Shown piece by piece: positions 16,486-25,690 of a stretch of DNA of 64,000 bases (positions are counted from its first letter, which is position 1; each line of letters starts with the position of its first letter). This DNA is from Lachnospiraceae bacterium 3-1. GTDB taxonomy: Bacteria; Bacillota; Clostridia; Lachnospirales; Lachnospiraceae. The notes below the pieces were generated by a model. It saw only the letters and a program-made list of their open reading frames with translations, did not search any database and had not been told where the DNA came from. Made by a program: the position numbers and the translations under genes. Location: positions 1 through 64,000 of the forward strand of contig KE159572.1 of assembly GCA_000403255.2 (NCBI GenBank). Direction: 5' to 3'.

Positions 16486-17475
16486 ATGGAAACAAAATTG
16501 AATTTCGTACAGGAATGGGATAAGACTTTTCCGAAAAGTGAAGAAGTGAATCACAGCAAGGTTACTTTCCATAACCGATTTGGAATCACTTTGGCGGCGG
16601 ATCTGTATACACCGAAGAGCGCAGAAGGCAGATTGCCTGCGATTGCGGTATGCGGTCCGTTTGGCGCAGTCAAGGAGCAGGCGGCGGGCTTGTATGCGCA
16701 GACCATGGCAGAGAGAGGTTTTTTGACGGTTGCATTTGACCCGTCCTTTACAGGAGAAAGCGGCGGCGAGCCTCGTTATATGGCTTCTCCTGACATCAAC
16801 ACAGAGGATTTCATGGCGGCGGTGGATTTCCTTTCGTTACAAGACAATGTGGATTCGGAGAAAATCGGCGTTATCGGAATCTGCGGCTGGGGCGGCATGG
16901 CAATCCATACTGCGGCGCTCGACACCCGTATTAAGGCAACCGTAGCTTCTACGATGTATGATATGAGCCGTGTCAATGCTAATGGATATTTTGACAGCGA
17001 GAACAGCGAAGAAGCCCGCTACGAGAAACGCAAAGCGATGAATGCGCAGCGGCTTGAGGATTATAAAAACGGCACATATGCTCTTGGCGGTGGCGTGGCT
17101 GATCCCATGCCGGAAGATGCACCTTGGTATTTTCAGGACTATCATGCCTACTATAAAACAAAGCGCGGCTATCACCCTCGCTCCTTAAATTCCAACGGTG
17201 GATGGAATGTGATCGGCTGCCAGTCTTTCATGAATATGCCGATTCTTCATTACAGCAATGAAATCCGTAGTGCGGTAATGGTACTTCATGGCGATAAGGC
17301 GCACTCCTGTTATTTCGGCAAGGACGCCTATGCTGCCATGGTTGACAAAAACAAGTATCCGGATAACAAAGAATTGCTGCTTGTTCCGGGAGCAAGCCAC
17401 ACGGATTTGTACGATCAAACAGATATGATTCCATTTGATAAAATAGAGCAGTTTTTTAGCAAGAATCTGAAATGA
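16486..17475 (+). CDS. Alpha/beta hydrolase (dienelactone hydrolase-like)
   Basis: A 329-residue alpha/beta-hydrolase. The nucleophile elbow GICGWGG contains Cys instead of Ser, as in dienelactone hydrolases. The C-terminal VPGASHTDLYD supplies the catalytic His. The N-terminal half has GRLPAIAVCGPFGAVKEQAA and FDPSFTGESGG, typical of these enzymes. No signal peptide, so it is cytoplasmic. AGGAGG precedes the ATG. It sits in an operon with a flavodoxin and an iron alcohol dehydrogenase, suggesting detoxification or reduction of a small organic compound. The substrate is unknown. Confidence 0.85.
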   Translation: METKLNFVQEWDKTFPKSEEVNHSKVTFHNRFGITLAADLYTPKSAEGRLPAIAVCGPFGAVKEQAAGLYAQTMAERGFLTVAFDPSFTGESGGEPRYMASPDINTEDFMAAVDFLSLQDNVDSEKIGVIGICGWGGMAIHTAALDTRIKATVASTMYDMSRVNANGYFDSENSEEARYEKRKAMNAQRLEDYKNGTYALGGGVADPMPEDAPWYFQDYHAYYKTKRGYHPRSLNSNGGWNVIGCQSFMNMPILHYSNEIRSAVMVLHGDKAHSCYFGKDAYAAMVDKNKYPDNKELLLVPGASHTDLYDQTDMIPFDKIEQFFSKNLK

Positions 17476-17546
17476 CCTTGTGCAAATAGCTTGTGAACTG
17501 TCAAAAAGAGCATAATGCACTATGAATCATGTAAAGGAGAACCGAT

Positions 17547-18074
17547 ATGCGTATACTTGTGTTAAACGGAAGCCCCCGTTCAAAGGGCCATACAAAACAA
17601 ATGATTGAGGCGTTTCAGGAAGGTGCAGAAGCTGTCGGTCATCAGGTAGATGTGACTGGTGTGTGCCGAATGAAGATCGGAGGCTGCCTTGCCTGTGAAT
17701 ACTGTCATAGCAAAGGGAACGGTATTTGCATTCAAAAAGATGATATGCAGGCCATTTATGGGCTGCTGAAAGAAGCAGAAATGCTTGTGATTGCTTCCCC
17801 GATTTATTATCACGGCGTATCTGGACAGCTGAAATGCGTATTGGACAGATTCTATTCTGCCGCTTATCCTAAAAGACCGAAAAATCTGAAAAAGGTTGCA
17901 ATGATTTTAAGTTCGGGTGATGCGGATATGTATGACGGAGCAATGTTTTCGTATCAGGGTGATTTTCTCAATTATCTTGGACTGGAAGATATGGGTGTAT
18001 TTACCGCTTACGGAAGCCAAAATGGTTCTCCTCAGAAACTTGCAGAACTCAAAAAATTTGGCATGTCACTTTAA
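17547..18074 (+). CDS. Flavodoxin family NAD(P)H-dependent FMN reductase
   Basis: A 175-residue flavoprotein. The phosphate loop is LNGSPRSKGHTKQMIEAF. A cysteine pair, GGCLACEYCHSKGNGICIQK, resembles iron-sulfur flavoproteins but with fewer Cys. ASPIYYHGVSGQLK and LDRFYS are flavin-binding segments. It is slightly short but apparently complete. AAAGGAGA precedes the ATG. It is probably co-transcribed with the hydrolase (71 bp gap) and the alcohol dehydrogenase. Confidence 0.88.
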   Translation: MRILVLNGSPRSKGHTKQMIEAFQEGAEAVGHQVDVTGVCRMKIGGCLACEYCHSKGNGICIQKDDMQAIYGLLKEAEMLVIASPIYYHGVSGQLKCVLDRFYSAAYPKRPKNLKKVAMILSSGDADMYDGAMFSYQGDFLNYLGLEDMGVFTAYGSQNGSPQKLAELKKFGMSL

Positions 18075-18103
18075 TGTGTAACACATAGAGAGGAGATAAC
18101 ATT

Positions 18104-19270
18104 ATGTTAGGAAACTTTACTTACTGCAATCCCACAAAACTCTACTTCGGACAAAACGCTTTGGAGGGTCTGAACGAAGAACTGCCCAAATACGGAAAAA
18201 ATGTATTGCTGGTTTACGGCGGCGGATCAATCAAAAAGAACGGCATTTACGATAAAGTTGTTGCTGTTCTCAAAGCAAACAAAAAAGAGATCTACGAAGA
18301 TGCAGGAGTTATGCCCAACCCTACCGCCGATAAATTAAACGAAGGCATAGAGCGGGCGAAGGTGGCAAAAGCCGACTTGATCCTTGCTGTAGGCGGCGGA
18401 GCGGTGTGCGACTATGCGAAAGCCGTTTCGGTGTCGGTAAACTGTAACGACGATGCCTGGGATAAATATTTTATCCGCTTTGAAGATGTTACCTGCGATA
18501 TCATTCCCGTTGGCTGTGTGCTTACAATGGTAGGAACCGGCAGCGAAATGAACGGCGGTTCTGTCATTACAAATCACGGACAAAAACTTAAAATCGGACA
18601 CGTGTTCGGGGAAAAGGTATTCCCGAAGTTCTCGGTGCTCAATCCAGAATTTACTTATACATTACCGAAATATCAAATGGTGTCAGGCATTTACGACATT
18701 ATGTCACATATTTTGGAACAGTATTTTTCAGGAACAGACGACAATACGAGCGACTACATTATGGAAGGATTATTGCGTTCTCTTATTCACAGCGCCAATA
18801 TTGCCGTTGAAAAGCCGACTGATTACGAAGCGCGCTCCAACATTATGTGGATAGCGACTTGGGCACTTAATACGCTTGTAGCCAAAGGAAAAACCACTGA
18901 TTGGATGGTGCACATGCTTGGGCAGGCTGTAGCTGCATATACAGACGCTACGCATGGAATGACGCTCGCAGCTGTTTCAATGCCATATTACCGTTATATT
19001 TTATCTTATGGGACAGCGAAGTTTGCACGCTATGCCGTGAATGTATGGAATGTGAATCCTGAAGGTAAGACTGAGATACAAATTGCTAACGAAGGGCTTG
19101 ACATCATGGAAGCATGGATGAAGAAAATAGGGATTGTTATGAATATTACGGAACTTGGTGCAACAAAGGCCCTGCTTGATGGAATGGTAAAAAGCACGCT
19201 TATTATGGACGGCGGATATAAAGTGATGGATGCAGAAGATATTCGTGCAGTATTACAGGCAAGCTTTTAA
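18104..19270 (+). CDS. Iron-containing alcohol dehydrogenase (BdhA/YqhD-like)
   Basis: A 388-residue group III alcohol dehydrogenase, the usual length for the butanol dehydrogenase/YqhD branch. NAD(P) is bound by the N-terminal domain with LVYGGGSIKKNG and LAVGGGAVCDYAKA. Metal ligands are in GIYDIMSHILEQYF (Asp, His), VHMLGQAV (His) and DATHGMTLA (His). It reduces aldehydes to alcohols or the reverse. GAGAGGAG precedes the ATG. It is the last intact gene of the LysR-linked operon. Confidence 0.93.
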   Translation: MLGNFTYCNPTKLYFGQNALEGLNEELPKYGKNVLLVYGGGSIKKNGIYDKVVAVLKANKKEIYEDAGVMPNPTADKLNEGIERAKVAKADLILAVGGGAVCDYAKAVSVSVNCNDDAWDKYFIRFEDVTCDIIPVGCVLTMVGTGSEMNGGSVITNHGQKLKIGHVFGEKVFPKFSVLNPEFTYTLPKYQMVSGIYDIMSHILEQYFSGTDDNTSDYIMEGLLRSLIHSANIAVEKPTDYEARSNIMWIATWALNTLVAKGKTTDWMVHMLGQAVAAYTDATHGMTLAAVSMPYYRYILSYGTAKFARYAVNVWNVNPEGKTEIQIANEGLDIMEAWMKKIGIVMNITELGATKALLDGMVKSTLIMDGGYKVMDAEDIRAVLQASF

Positions 19271-19286
19271 CGGAGGAATACAGAAA

Positions 19287-20576
19287 ATGAAAAAGATAAC
19301 AGCAGCATTATTATGTGTATTCGTTCTGCTTGCTTTTACAGGTTGTGGCAAAGACACTCAGAAAACTGGAGATTATTCATTCCATAGTGATTCCGCTGAG
19401 AGTAATTCCAGCCGAGATGATGCTAGCCAGAATGGTACCGATTCCAGACAGGATGGAGAATCAAAAATCTTAATTGCCTACTTTTCCCGTGTAGGAAATA
19501 CAGATTTTCCTGATGGAATAGATGCTGTTGCTTCCGCAAGTCTCATTGTGAAGGGCAGTGAATTATACGGAAATACACAGTATATTGCCACGCTGATTCA
19601 AAGAGCCACAGACGGGGAGCTGTTTTTGATTGAAACAGAGGATAAATACCCTGCTGATTATGACGCTGCCGATCGTCAGGGGGCAAAGGAAAGTAAAGAA
19701 AAGTCCCGTCCGAAACTTGCCTCTCATGTGGAGAAGATGGATGGGTACGATATTGTGTATCTTGGTTTCCCAAATTGGTATTACGGTATGCCAATGGCGG
19801 TATATTCTTTCTTGGAAGAATATGATCTTTCCGGAAAAATAATTATTCCATTTGTTACCAGCGGCGGAAGCGGTTTTTCAAACGCCATATCAGAAATTCA
19901 GAACATACAGCTAGACGCAGCGGTACTTTTGCTTTTAATGACATATGAGTTAATCGGGCAGGTATCCCATGAACTGCTTGGTGCCGTTATGTTTGTGCTT
20001 TTTGTCCTGCACCATATTCTAAATAGCGGATGGACGAAAAATTTGATAAAGGGCAGATATACCGCCCTGCGAATCCTGCAAACCGTACTTGTTGTGTTGG
20101 TTTTGTTCTCAATGGCAGGTTCTATGTTAAGCGGTGTGATGTTATCCCGTCATATCTTTTCATTCCTGTCGTTTGGCAGCGGACTGCTATTTGCGAGAAA
20201 TCTGCATATGCTCTCAGCTTATTGGGGATTTGTCTTTATGAGCCTGCACTTGGGATTTCATTGGAATATGATGATGGGAATGGCAAAACGGCTGACAAAA
20301 AATCCGTCTGCCATGCGGACATGGGCGCTTCGTAGCATTGCCGCGCTGATTGCAGGATACGGTGTGAATGCGTTTGTAAAGCGGGGCATCGGCAGCTATT
20401 TGCTGCTCCAAAATCAATTTGCATTTTTTGATTTTGAAGAACCGATACTACAGTTTCTTTTGGATTACATAGTGGTAATGGGACTGTTCATAGCAATGGG
20501 ACATTATATATGCGGTACAATCAGGAAATTCAAAGGTGTTAAAAAACAAGAAAAACAGAAAGGAAGGTCATCATGA
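19287..20576 (+). CDS. Flavodoxin lipoprotein fused to DUF4405 membrane domain
   Basis: A 429-residue protein. Residues 1-20 form a lipoprotein signal ending in the lipobox FTGC. After a Ser/Asp-rich linker comes a flavodoxin domain (KILIAYFSRVGNTD, IVYLGFPNWYYGMPMAVYSF, VTSGGSGFSNAI). After SEIQ it switches in frame to a multi-pass DUF4405 cytochrome-like domain (LDAAVLLLLMTYELIG, VLHHILNSGW, MSLHLGFHWN with putative haem His). The flavodoxin lacks its last strand and helix, and DUF4405 lacks its usual start. I infer a fusion made by deletion. ATG at 19287 follows CGGAGG. Confidence 0.7.
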   Translation: MKKITAALLCVFVLLAFTGCGKDTQKTGDYSFHSDSAESNSSRDDASQNGTDSRQDGESKILIAYFSRVGNTDFPDGIDAVASASLIVKGSELYGNTQYIATLIQRATDGELFLIETEDKYPADYDAADRQGAKESKEKSRPKLASHVEKMDGYDIVYLGFPNWYYGMPMAVYSFLEEYDLSGKIIIPFVTSGGSGFSNAISEIQNIQLDAAVLLLLMTYELIGQVSHELLGAVMFVLFVLHHILNSGWTKNLIKGRYTALRILQTVLVVLVLFSMAGSMLSGVMLSRHIFSFLSFGSGLLFARNLHMLSAYWGFVFMSLHLGFHWNMMMGMAKRLTKNPSAMRTWALRSIAALIAGYGVNAFVKRGIGSYLLLQNQFAFFDFEEPILQFLLDYIVVMGLFIAMGHYICGTIRKFKGVKKQEKQKGRSS

Positions 20577-20801
20577 ACCGAAAGACTGTTGCCAAAGCAA
20601 AAGGGCTTATTTTTGTTATCGCTCTCTTTATATGAAGCGGGTCTTGTTGGAGAATCGCCGTCAGGAACGGATTACATGGACGGAAACGGTCATGCCGTTA
20701 CCAATCTCGGAGTACATGAGCATTGGAATAGTTCAATGCTCATGTACTCACGAAATCTTGGAAAAAGCGAAGGGATAGATCTTGTGCAGTTCGGCAGGTA
20801 A
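20573..20801 (+). pseudogene. Broken secreted-protein gene
   Basis: ATG at 20573 after GGAAGG encodes MNRKTVAKAKGLIFVIALFI, a signal-peptide-like start, then TGA. Further on, another frame reads GTDYMDGNGHAVTNLGVHEH, then WNSSMLMYSRNLGKSEGIDL to a stop at 20801. The GVHEHWN...YSRNLG motif is one I have seen at the ends of secreted DUF362-type proteins. The middle of the gene is missing. Low certainty on family. Confidence 0.45.
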
Positions 20802-20832
20802 CTGTTCAGTGATTGGGATTAGACATACTTGA

Positions 20833-20946
20833 CTATTGACCGTTCCGGTATTTTGTCCGAAGTGTAAAGAAGAAACATTAATAGATGTGAAACAATTTCA
20901 AATAACCATTGTTCAGGAGCCAGCCGCCTTTATTTTTCATTTTTGA
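20833..20946 (+). pseudogene. Cysteine-rich KTR protein, C-terminal fragment
   Basis: The frame LLTVPVFCPKCKEETLIDVK, then QFQITIVQEPAA matches the C-terminal half of the small cysteine-rich KTR proteins. The N-terminal CPxCxxKTR part is missing. A fuller but interrupted copy lies at 38085-38258. Confidence 0.65.
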
Positions 20947-21257
20947 GTGTATCTGCCTGCTGGCAAAGCATGATATATTTTTGAGTTTCCATTTCGCTTT
21001 TATCTGAAAAGAAGTCTACCACGCTTTTGGATACCGGAGTGACTGTGGAATCCGGGAATACAATCGCATCCAGACTGATTTAATTCTTTTGCCAGCAGTG
21101 CGATTGTTTCGAATTTTGGATTGCTGTGTCCACATTCCGCCTCAATGATTGTGCGGACACTCATGTGTAATATTTCTGCAAGCTCTTTTTGCGTAAGATT
21201 CCGCTCTTTTCTTGCGGTTCGCAGAGCCATGTCAAAGGAATCAACTGGATTCTGCAT
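20930..21257 (-). pseudogene. Xre-family HTH regulator, frameshifted
   Basis: From the ATG at 21257 the product has a clean HTH (LRTARKERNLTQKELAEILH, then MSVRTIIEAECGHSNPKFET). It leaves frame after AKELN near 21083. The true continuation in the next frame is SLDAIVFPDSTVTPVSKSVV, then DFFSDKSEMETQKYIMLCQQ to a stop at 20930. The full protein would be about 108 residues. A one-base change inactivates the C-terminal part, though the HTH could still be made. Confidence 0.7.
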
Positions 21258-21410
21258 TTTACCTTACCTCATAGTTATAAGGACATGTTTTGCAATGCGG
21301 GTTCTCCTGTTGTTACAGGAACCCTCAGTCTTCCAGATCAGTCGGTTTGAACAATTAAAAAACGATTGATAAATGCCTGCATTAGCACAATGGACAAAGT
21401 TAGCCTTAAT

Positions 21411-22313
21411 CTATTTTTTTCGATATTCTTTAGGCAGGATTTTAAAATATGTTTTAAATGCCGCAGTAAATTTGCTTTGGCTGTCATAGCCGACAGCCCG
21501 TGCAATCTCCGCAATGCTTTTATCGGTTTCTTTTAGCATTTTTGCAGCCTGTTCCATGCGGTGTTCTTTGATGTGGGCGGCAATCGAAGTTCCGTAAATG
21601 GACTTGAAGGCGGTTTTTAAAGTGGTTGGGTTGATCAGATATTTTTTGGATAGTTCTTCTATCGTGATTCGCTGCTCCATATGCCGGGTCAGCTGGTCGT
21701 GGATTTCCCGGATAATGCGAATCTGTTCGGTTTTGTATTCGGATAACTGCTGGCTGGAGGTAAGTTCTGTTTTGCTAAGATAAAGAAGCAGCTCCATAGT
21801 CTTTATTTTCTGATAAGGCAGTTTTAGGCTTTCTGGCTGGTTAAAAAATGCAGAAAAAATACTCTCTGTCTGTTCATTTCCGGCAAGAAAAACAGGAGAG
21901 TCATTCCTGCAAAATTTTTCTGGTAATATAGTTTCAAAGATATTACTGCCTTTTAACAGTTCAGGCGGATGAACGGAAACTTCCTGTAAATCAATGTAGA
22001 TGGAAAGCCCCTGGTATATACCATTTGGAAAGGTAAGCACGGAATCCGTACAGGTTTTCATGGTATGCAAAGAGAAATCTCCCGGATTCAAATAAATTCG
22101 GTTTCCGCTTTTCATCTCCCACATCATCTGTCCGGCTTTGCAGTAGTTAATCTGAATGATGTGTGATAGAGCCTTATGCTGCACAGAAAAAGAATCGGTT
22201 GAAAAAGTGAGATAACATAACTCTATACCATGATAAAGCGGAATGACAGCATTTGCCACCTTTTGATGAAATCTTTCCATTTCTTTTTGTATTTTTACCA
22301 ATTCACCATTCAT
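21411..22313 (-). CDS. AraC-family transcriptional regulator
   Basis: About 300 residues. It has an N-terminal cupin-like ligand domain and a C-terminal AraC DNA-binding domain with two HTHs (ITIEELSKKYLINPTTLKTA and KSIAEIARAVGYDSQSKFTA). The start is taken as the ATG at 22313 (MNGELVKIQ), because the longer frame overlaps the ArsR gene. It is 10 bp downstream of ArsR on the same strand, so probably one operon that senses metal plus a second signal. Confidence 0.88.
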   Translation of the reverse strand: MNGELVKIQKEMERFHQKVANAVIPLYHGIELCYLTFSTDSFSVQHKALSHIIQINYCKAGQMMWEMKSGNRIYLNPGDFSLHTMKTCTDSVLTFPNGIYQGLSIYIDLQEVSVHPPELLKGSNIFETILPEKFCRNDSPVFLAGNEQTESIFSAFFNQPESLKLPYQKIKTMELLLYLSKTELTSSQQLSEYKTEQIRIIREIHDQLTRHMEQRITIEELSKKYLINPTTLKTAFKSIYGTSIAAHIKEHRMEQAAKMLKETDKSIAEIARAVGYDSQSKFTAAFKTYFKILPKEYRKK

Positions 22314-22323
22314 AAGACAGACC

Positions 22324-22692
22324 TCACAATTCAGGGCAGGTGATTTCCATAACCTGCTCAATCATTTGATGCAGCAGACGTCCTTGTTCTGTATCTGCGG
22401 CTCGATAATATACTTCTTTTCCTTCACGCCGGCAAATAATCAGACCGCTGTTTTTCAATGGTCTAAGATGATGTGAAACTGCCGGGCTTGACATATGGAG
22501 CATGCCTGAAATATTGAGGACACATTCCTCCTGGTGGCATAGGAGCCAGAAAATCCGGATTCTGGTGGTGTCGCCAAGCTGTTTAAAAACTTCAGCTACG
22601 GTTTGGAAATAGTCTACATGGTCTAATTGTTTCTGGATTAGTGCGGTCTGCGGTCCTTCTCCATGTTGGTGTGGTAATTTCATATTGTCCAT
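22324..22692 (-). CDS. ArsR/SmtB-family metal-responsive repressor
   Basis: A 122-residue ArsR-type winged-helix repressor. It reads FKQLGDTTRIRIFWLLCHQE, then ECVLNISGMLHMSSPAVSHH with recognition helix SSPAVSHHLRPLKNSGLI. Cys in the LLCHQEEC segment recalls the ELCVCDL metal site of CadC/ArsR. The start is the ATG at 22692; the longer frame runs into the promoter region. It is divergent from the HMA and P1B-ATPase genes, with a palindrome between them, so CadC-like control is likely. Confidence 0.9.
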   Translation of the reverse strand: MDNMKLPHQHGEGPQTALIQKQLDHVDYFQTVAEVFKQLGDTTRIRIFWLLCHQEECVLNISGMLHMSSPAVSHHLRPLKNSGLIICRREGKEVYYRAADTEQGRLLHQMIEQVMEITCPEL

Positions 22693-22806
22693 ACTATTTT
22701 CCTTTCGTTTGCATTTCGCCCAAACGGAAATACTTTTCGCCCATTTGGGAGGGAATGCACCAGAGCTATTGACGCTTTCCTTCATGTGCATTATACTACA
22801 GTCAAG

Positions 22807-22830
22807 ATGATTAAACAAGTACTTAATCAT
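22807..22830. promoter_or_regulatory. ArsR/CadC-type operator
   Basis: A perfect inverted repeat ATGATTAA-8 bp-TTAATCAT, in the form of SmtB/CadC operators. It is in the divergent region before the HMA gene. A related sequence, GATTAAACAGTTAAGCAT, precedes the ATPase gene (about 23158-23175) and may be a second site. Confidence 0.65.
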
Positions 22831-22862
22831 TAAATTTTTGAAATAGCAAGGAGGACTTTACA

Positions 22863-23081
22863 ATGAAAAAGACTTACAAGATTGAGGTGGACTGTGCCAA
22901 CTGTGCAAACCTGATGGAAGATGCAGCCCGTAAAACAGCAGGAGTACAGAGCGCAACGGTCAATTTCATGACACAGAAGATGATCGTGGAATTTGACGAA
23001 GGGCAGGAGCCGAAAGATGTTATGAAGAACGTGCTGGATGCCTGCAAGAAAGTGGAGCCGGACTGCGAGATTTTCCTGTAA
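22863..23081 (+). CDS. Heavy-metal-associated (HMA) domain protein
   Basis: A 72-residue single HMA domain with the ferredoxin-like pattern and metal site C11-A-N-C14. Such proteins carry soft metal ions and pass them to P-type ATPases. A strong AAGGAGG precedes the ATG. It lies upstream of the ATPase gene, separated by a terminator, so the small chaperone would be made in excess. Confidence 0.92.
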   Translation: MKKTYKIEVDCANCANLMEDAARKTAGVQSATVNFMTQKMIVEFDEGQEPKDVMKNVLDACKKVEPDCEIFL

Positions 23082-23103
23082 GCCAGAGCTGCCCATGAAA
23101 AGG

Positions 23104-23147
23104 TGACACCCTGAAAATGCCTGGCTGCAGTTTTTGGGTGTCTTTTT
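23104..23147 (+). terminator. Terminator between HMA gene and ATPase
   Basis: GACACCC (23104-23110) pairs with GGGTGTC (23135-23141), followed by TTTTTT. Confidence 0.8.
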
Positions 23148-23196
23148 TATCAGAAACGATTAAACAGTTAAGCATATTTTGAAAGGAGCTTTTACC

Positions 23197-25212
23197 ATGC
23201 AGGAATTAGTAATCAGCATATTGCTGACAGTTGTTATTATAATGGCTGCTGCACTTCTTATTTTTGTCGGCAGCCGCAAGGATGGTATGACAAAAAAACA
23301 GAGGGTTATGATGATACGTATTTTGATTAGCGCCGGAATCTTACTGGCACTCCAGTTTGTTTCAGCAGAGATATTTGATACAGTTGACAGTTATTTATTT
23401 CCGTCCGCAGGAAGGTGGATTCGTTTTGCGTGCTATCTGATAAATTATTTTATCATCGGATATGACATTTTAAGGAAAGCGGCAAAAGGCATCAGAAACC
23501 GTCAGGTATTTGATGAAAGTTTTCTGATGGCAGTGGCTACGATTGGGGCGATGGCGCTTGCTATTTATGAGAACGGTGATTATCTGGAAGCGATTGCCGT
23601 TATGCTGTTTTACCAGATCGGAGAATGGTTCCAGAGCTATGCTGTGGGCAAGAGCCGCCGCAATATCAGTAACCTGATGGATATTCGCCCTGATTATGCA
23701 AATGTTGAGAGAAATGGGAAATTAGAGCAGGTTGATCCAGATGAGGTAGGGATTGGCAGCGTGATCGTTGTACAGCCAGGCGAGAAAGTGCCGATTGATG
23801 GCAATGTAGTTGAGGGAGCTTCCAGTCTGAATACCAGCGCATTGACCGGGGAAAGTCTGCCCAGAGAGGCAAAAGTTGGTGATGAGGTAATCAGTGGATG
23901 CATCAGTATGACAGGGGTTTTAAAGATACAGACAACAAAAGAGTTTGGAGAATCTACGGTTTCTAAGATTTTGGATTTGGTGGAAAATGCAAGCTCACGC
24001 AAATCAAAATCAGAAGATTTTATCTCAAAGTTTGCGAAAGTATATACTCCGGCTGTATGCTACTCAGCATTGGCGTTGGCGTTCCTCCCTCCAGTTGTCA
24101 GAATGCTTTTTATGGGATTGTCTGCTGACCCCGGTGTTTGGATTTACCGGGCATTGACATTCCTTGTTATCAGCTGCCCCTGTGCGCTTGTTATCAGTAT
24201 TCCTTTGAGTTTCTTTGCAGGAATAGGAGGCGCAAGCAAAGAGGGCGTGCTGGTAAAGGGTTCCAACTATCTGGAAATCCTTTCACAGACCAAGTATGTT
24301 GTTTTTGACAAAACCGGGACGATGACAAAGGGCGTCTTTGAAGTAAATGGCATTCATCATTCCACCATAGACAATGAGAAACTGTTGGAATATGCGGCGC
24401 TTGCAGAGAGCGCTTCTTCCCACCCAATCAGCAAGAGCTTACAGCGGGCATATGGAAAAGAGATTGACAGAACCCGTGTGGCAGATATACAGGAAATCAG
24501 TGGAAATGGCGTGACTGCAAAAGTAGACGGCGTAAAGGTTGCCGCTGGTAACGACAAATTGATGAAGCGCTTAAACATTCCTTATCAGGATTGTCATCAG
24601 ACAGGTACGATTATTCACATGGCAGTGGGTGGGAAATATGCGGGACATATCGTAATCTCCGATATTATAAAACCTCATTCTAAGGCGGCAATTGCGGAAT
24701 TAAAGAAAGCTGGGGTAGATAAGACCGTCATGCTGACTGGGGATGCAAAGAAAGTGGCAAATCAGGTTGCTGCCTCACTTGAAATTGATGAGGTTTACAG
24801 TGAGCTTCTTCCGGCTGACAAGGTAGAAAAGGTAGAAGAACTTCTGCGGGTGAAGTTAGGCAAAGCAAAGCTGGCATTTGTTGGCGATGGTATCAATGAT
24901 GCGCCAGTGCTTTCCAGAGCGGATATTGGTATCGCTATGGGCGCAATGGGTTCCGATGCGGCAATCGAAGCGGCTGACATTGTTCTGATGGATGACGATC
25001 CGATCAAGATAGCAAAGGCAATCAAGATTTCAAGGAAATGCCTGCGGATTGTTTATCAGAATATTTCAATGGCGCTTGTAGTGAAATTTGCCTGCCTTGC
25101 ATTAGGGGCTGTGGGAATCGCAAATATGTATTTGGCTATTTTTGCAGATGTAGGTGTTATGATTCTTGCGGTGCTGAATGCGATCCGCTGCCTGTTTGTG
25201 AAAAATCTGTAG
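23197..25212 (+). CDS. P1B-type heavy-metal translocating ATPase (CadA/ZntA-like)
   Basis: A 671-residue metal efflux ATPase. Landmarks in order are the actuator loop TGES, the transmembrane metal site SCPCALVIS, the phosphorylation site DKTGTMTKG, the SSHPIS nucleotide motif and the hinge GDGINDAP. The CPC motif with an acidic end of helix 8 fits Zn/Cd/Pb exporters. There is no N-terminal HMA domain; the separate HMA protein upstream probably fills that role. The start is the ATG at 23197 after AAAGGAGC. Confidence 0.95.
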   Translation: MQELVISILLTVVIIMAAALLIFVGSRKDGMTKKQRVMMIRILISAGILLALQFVSAEIFDTVDSYLFPSAGRWIRFACYLINYFIIGYDILRKAAKGIRNRQVFDESFLMAVATIGAMALAIYENGDYLEAIAVMLFYQIGEWFQSYAVGKSRRNISNLMDIRPDYANVERNGKLEQVDPDEVGIGSVIVVQPGEKVPIDGNVVEGASSLNTSALTGESLPREAKVGDEVISGCISMTGVLKIQTTKEFGESTVSKILDLVENASSRKSKSEDFISKFAKVYTPAVCYSALALAFLPPVVRMLFMGLSADPGVWIYRALTFLVISCPCALVISIPLSFFAGIGGASKEGVLVKGSNYLEILSQTKYVVFDKTGTMTKGVFEVNGIHHSTIDNEKLLEYAALAESASSHPISKSLQRAYGKEIDRTRVADIQEISGNGVTAKVDGVKVAAGNDKLMKRLNIPYQDCHQTGTIIHMAVGGKYAGHIVISDIIKPHSKAAIAELKKAGVDKTVMLTGDAKKVANQVAASLEIDEVYSELLPADKVEKVEELLRVKLGKAKLAFVGDGINDAPVLSRADIGIAMGAMGSDAAIEAADIVLMDDDPIKIAKAIKISRKCLRIVYQNISMALVVKFACLALGAVGIANMYLAIFADVGVMILAVLNAIRCLFVKNL

Positions 25213-25690
25213 GAGGTGAATACCTGTTCCAATCCTATGATTATCGGCATACCAGCGGGGGCAGACAATATGCAGACAGACCTGTTCATAATGAACTGGT
25301 AAATGACCTGATTCCGGCGGTGGAAGGTAAATACAGCACTTATGGGGAAGATACCACGCTGGAAGGGTTAAGAGAGTCCCGCCGACCACAGAGGGGTTGG
25401 TGTCTTTTCAATGGGTTCTGTCAATATATTGTGTACTTTCCAGTATGCGCTTGATTATTTCCGGTATTTTATGCCTAATATTTGCTGCTTCTGGTACGGA
25501 TGATTTCACGTACAGTGCATTTAAGGAGCAGATCATGGCAATGGGGAGTGTTTCGGATGGCACATTCCGTTTTGCCGACAATGAGGCGGATGGGAATCTG
25601 TCATTTTTGGAACGGGAGGGATATGTTCATGATGGGATAGCCAGTGATGAATATACCTACAATGGACTTAGTTTTTTTGGAACAGGGAAC
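25213..25690 (+). pseudogene. Putative esterase (Fes/feruloyl-type) gene, broken
   Basis: Several frames together spell an alpha/beta esterase: HNELVNDLIPAVEGKYSTYG and EDTTLEGLRESR, then FSMGSVN (nucleophile region GFSMGS, drifted), and ASGTDDFTYSAFKEQIMAMG, ADNEADGNLSFLEREGYVHD with the catalytic His. At least two frameshifts separate these pieces. It begins directly after the ATPase stop and its N-terminus is missing. Confidence 0.6.
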
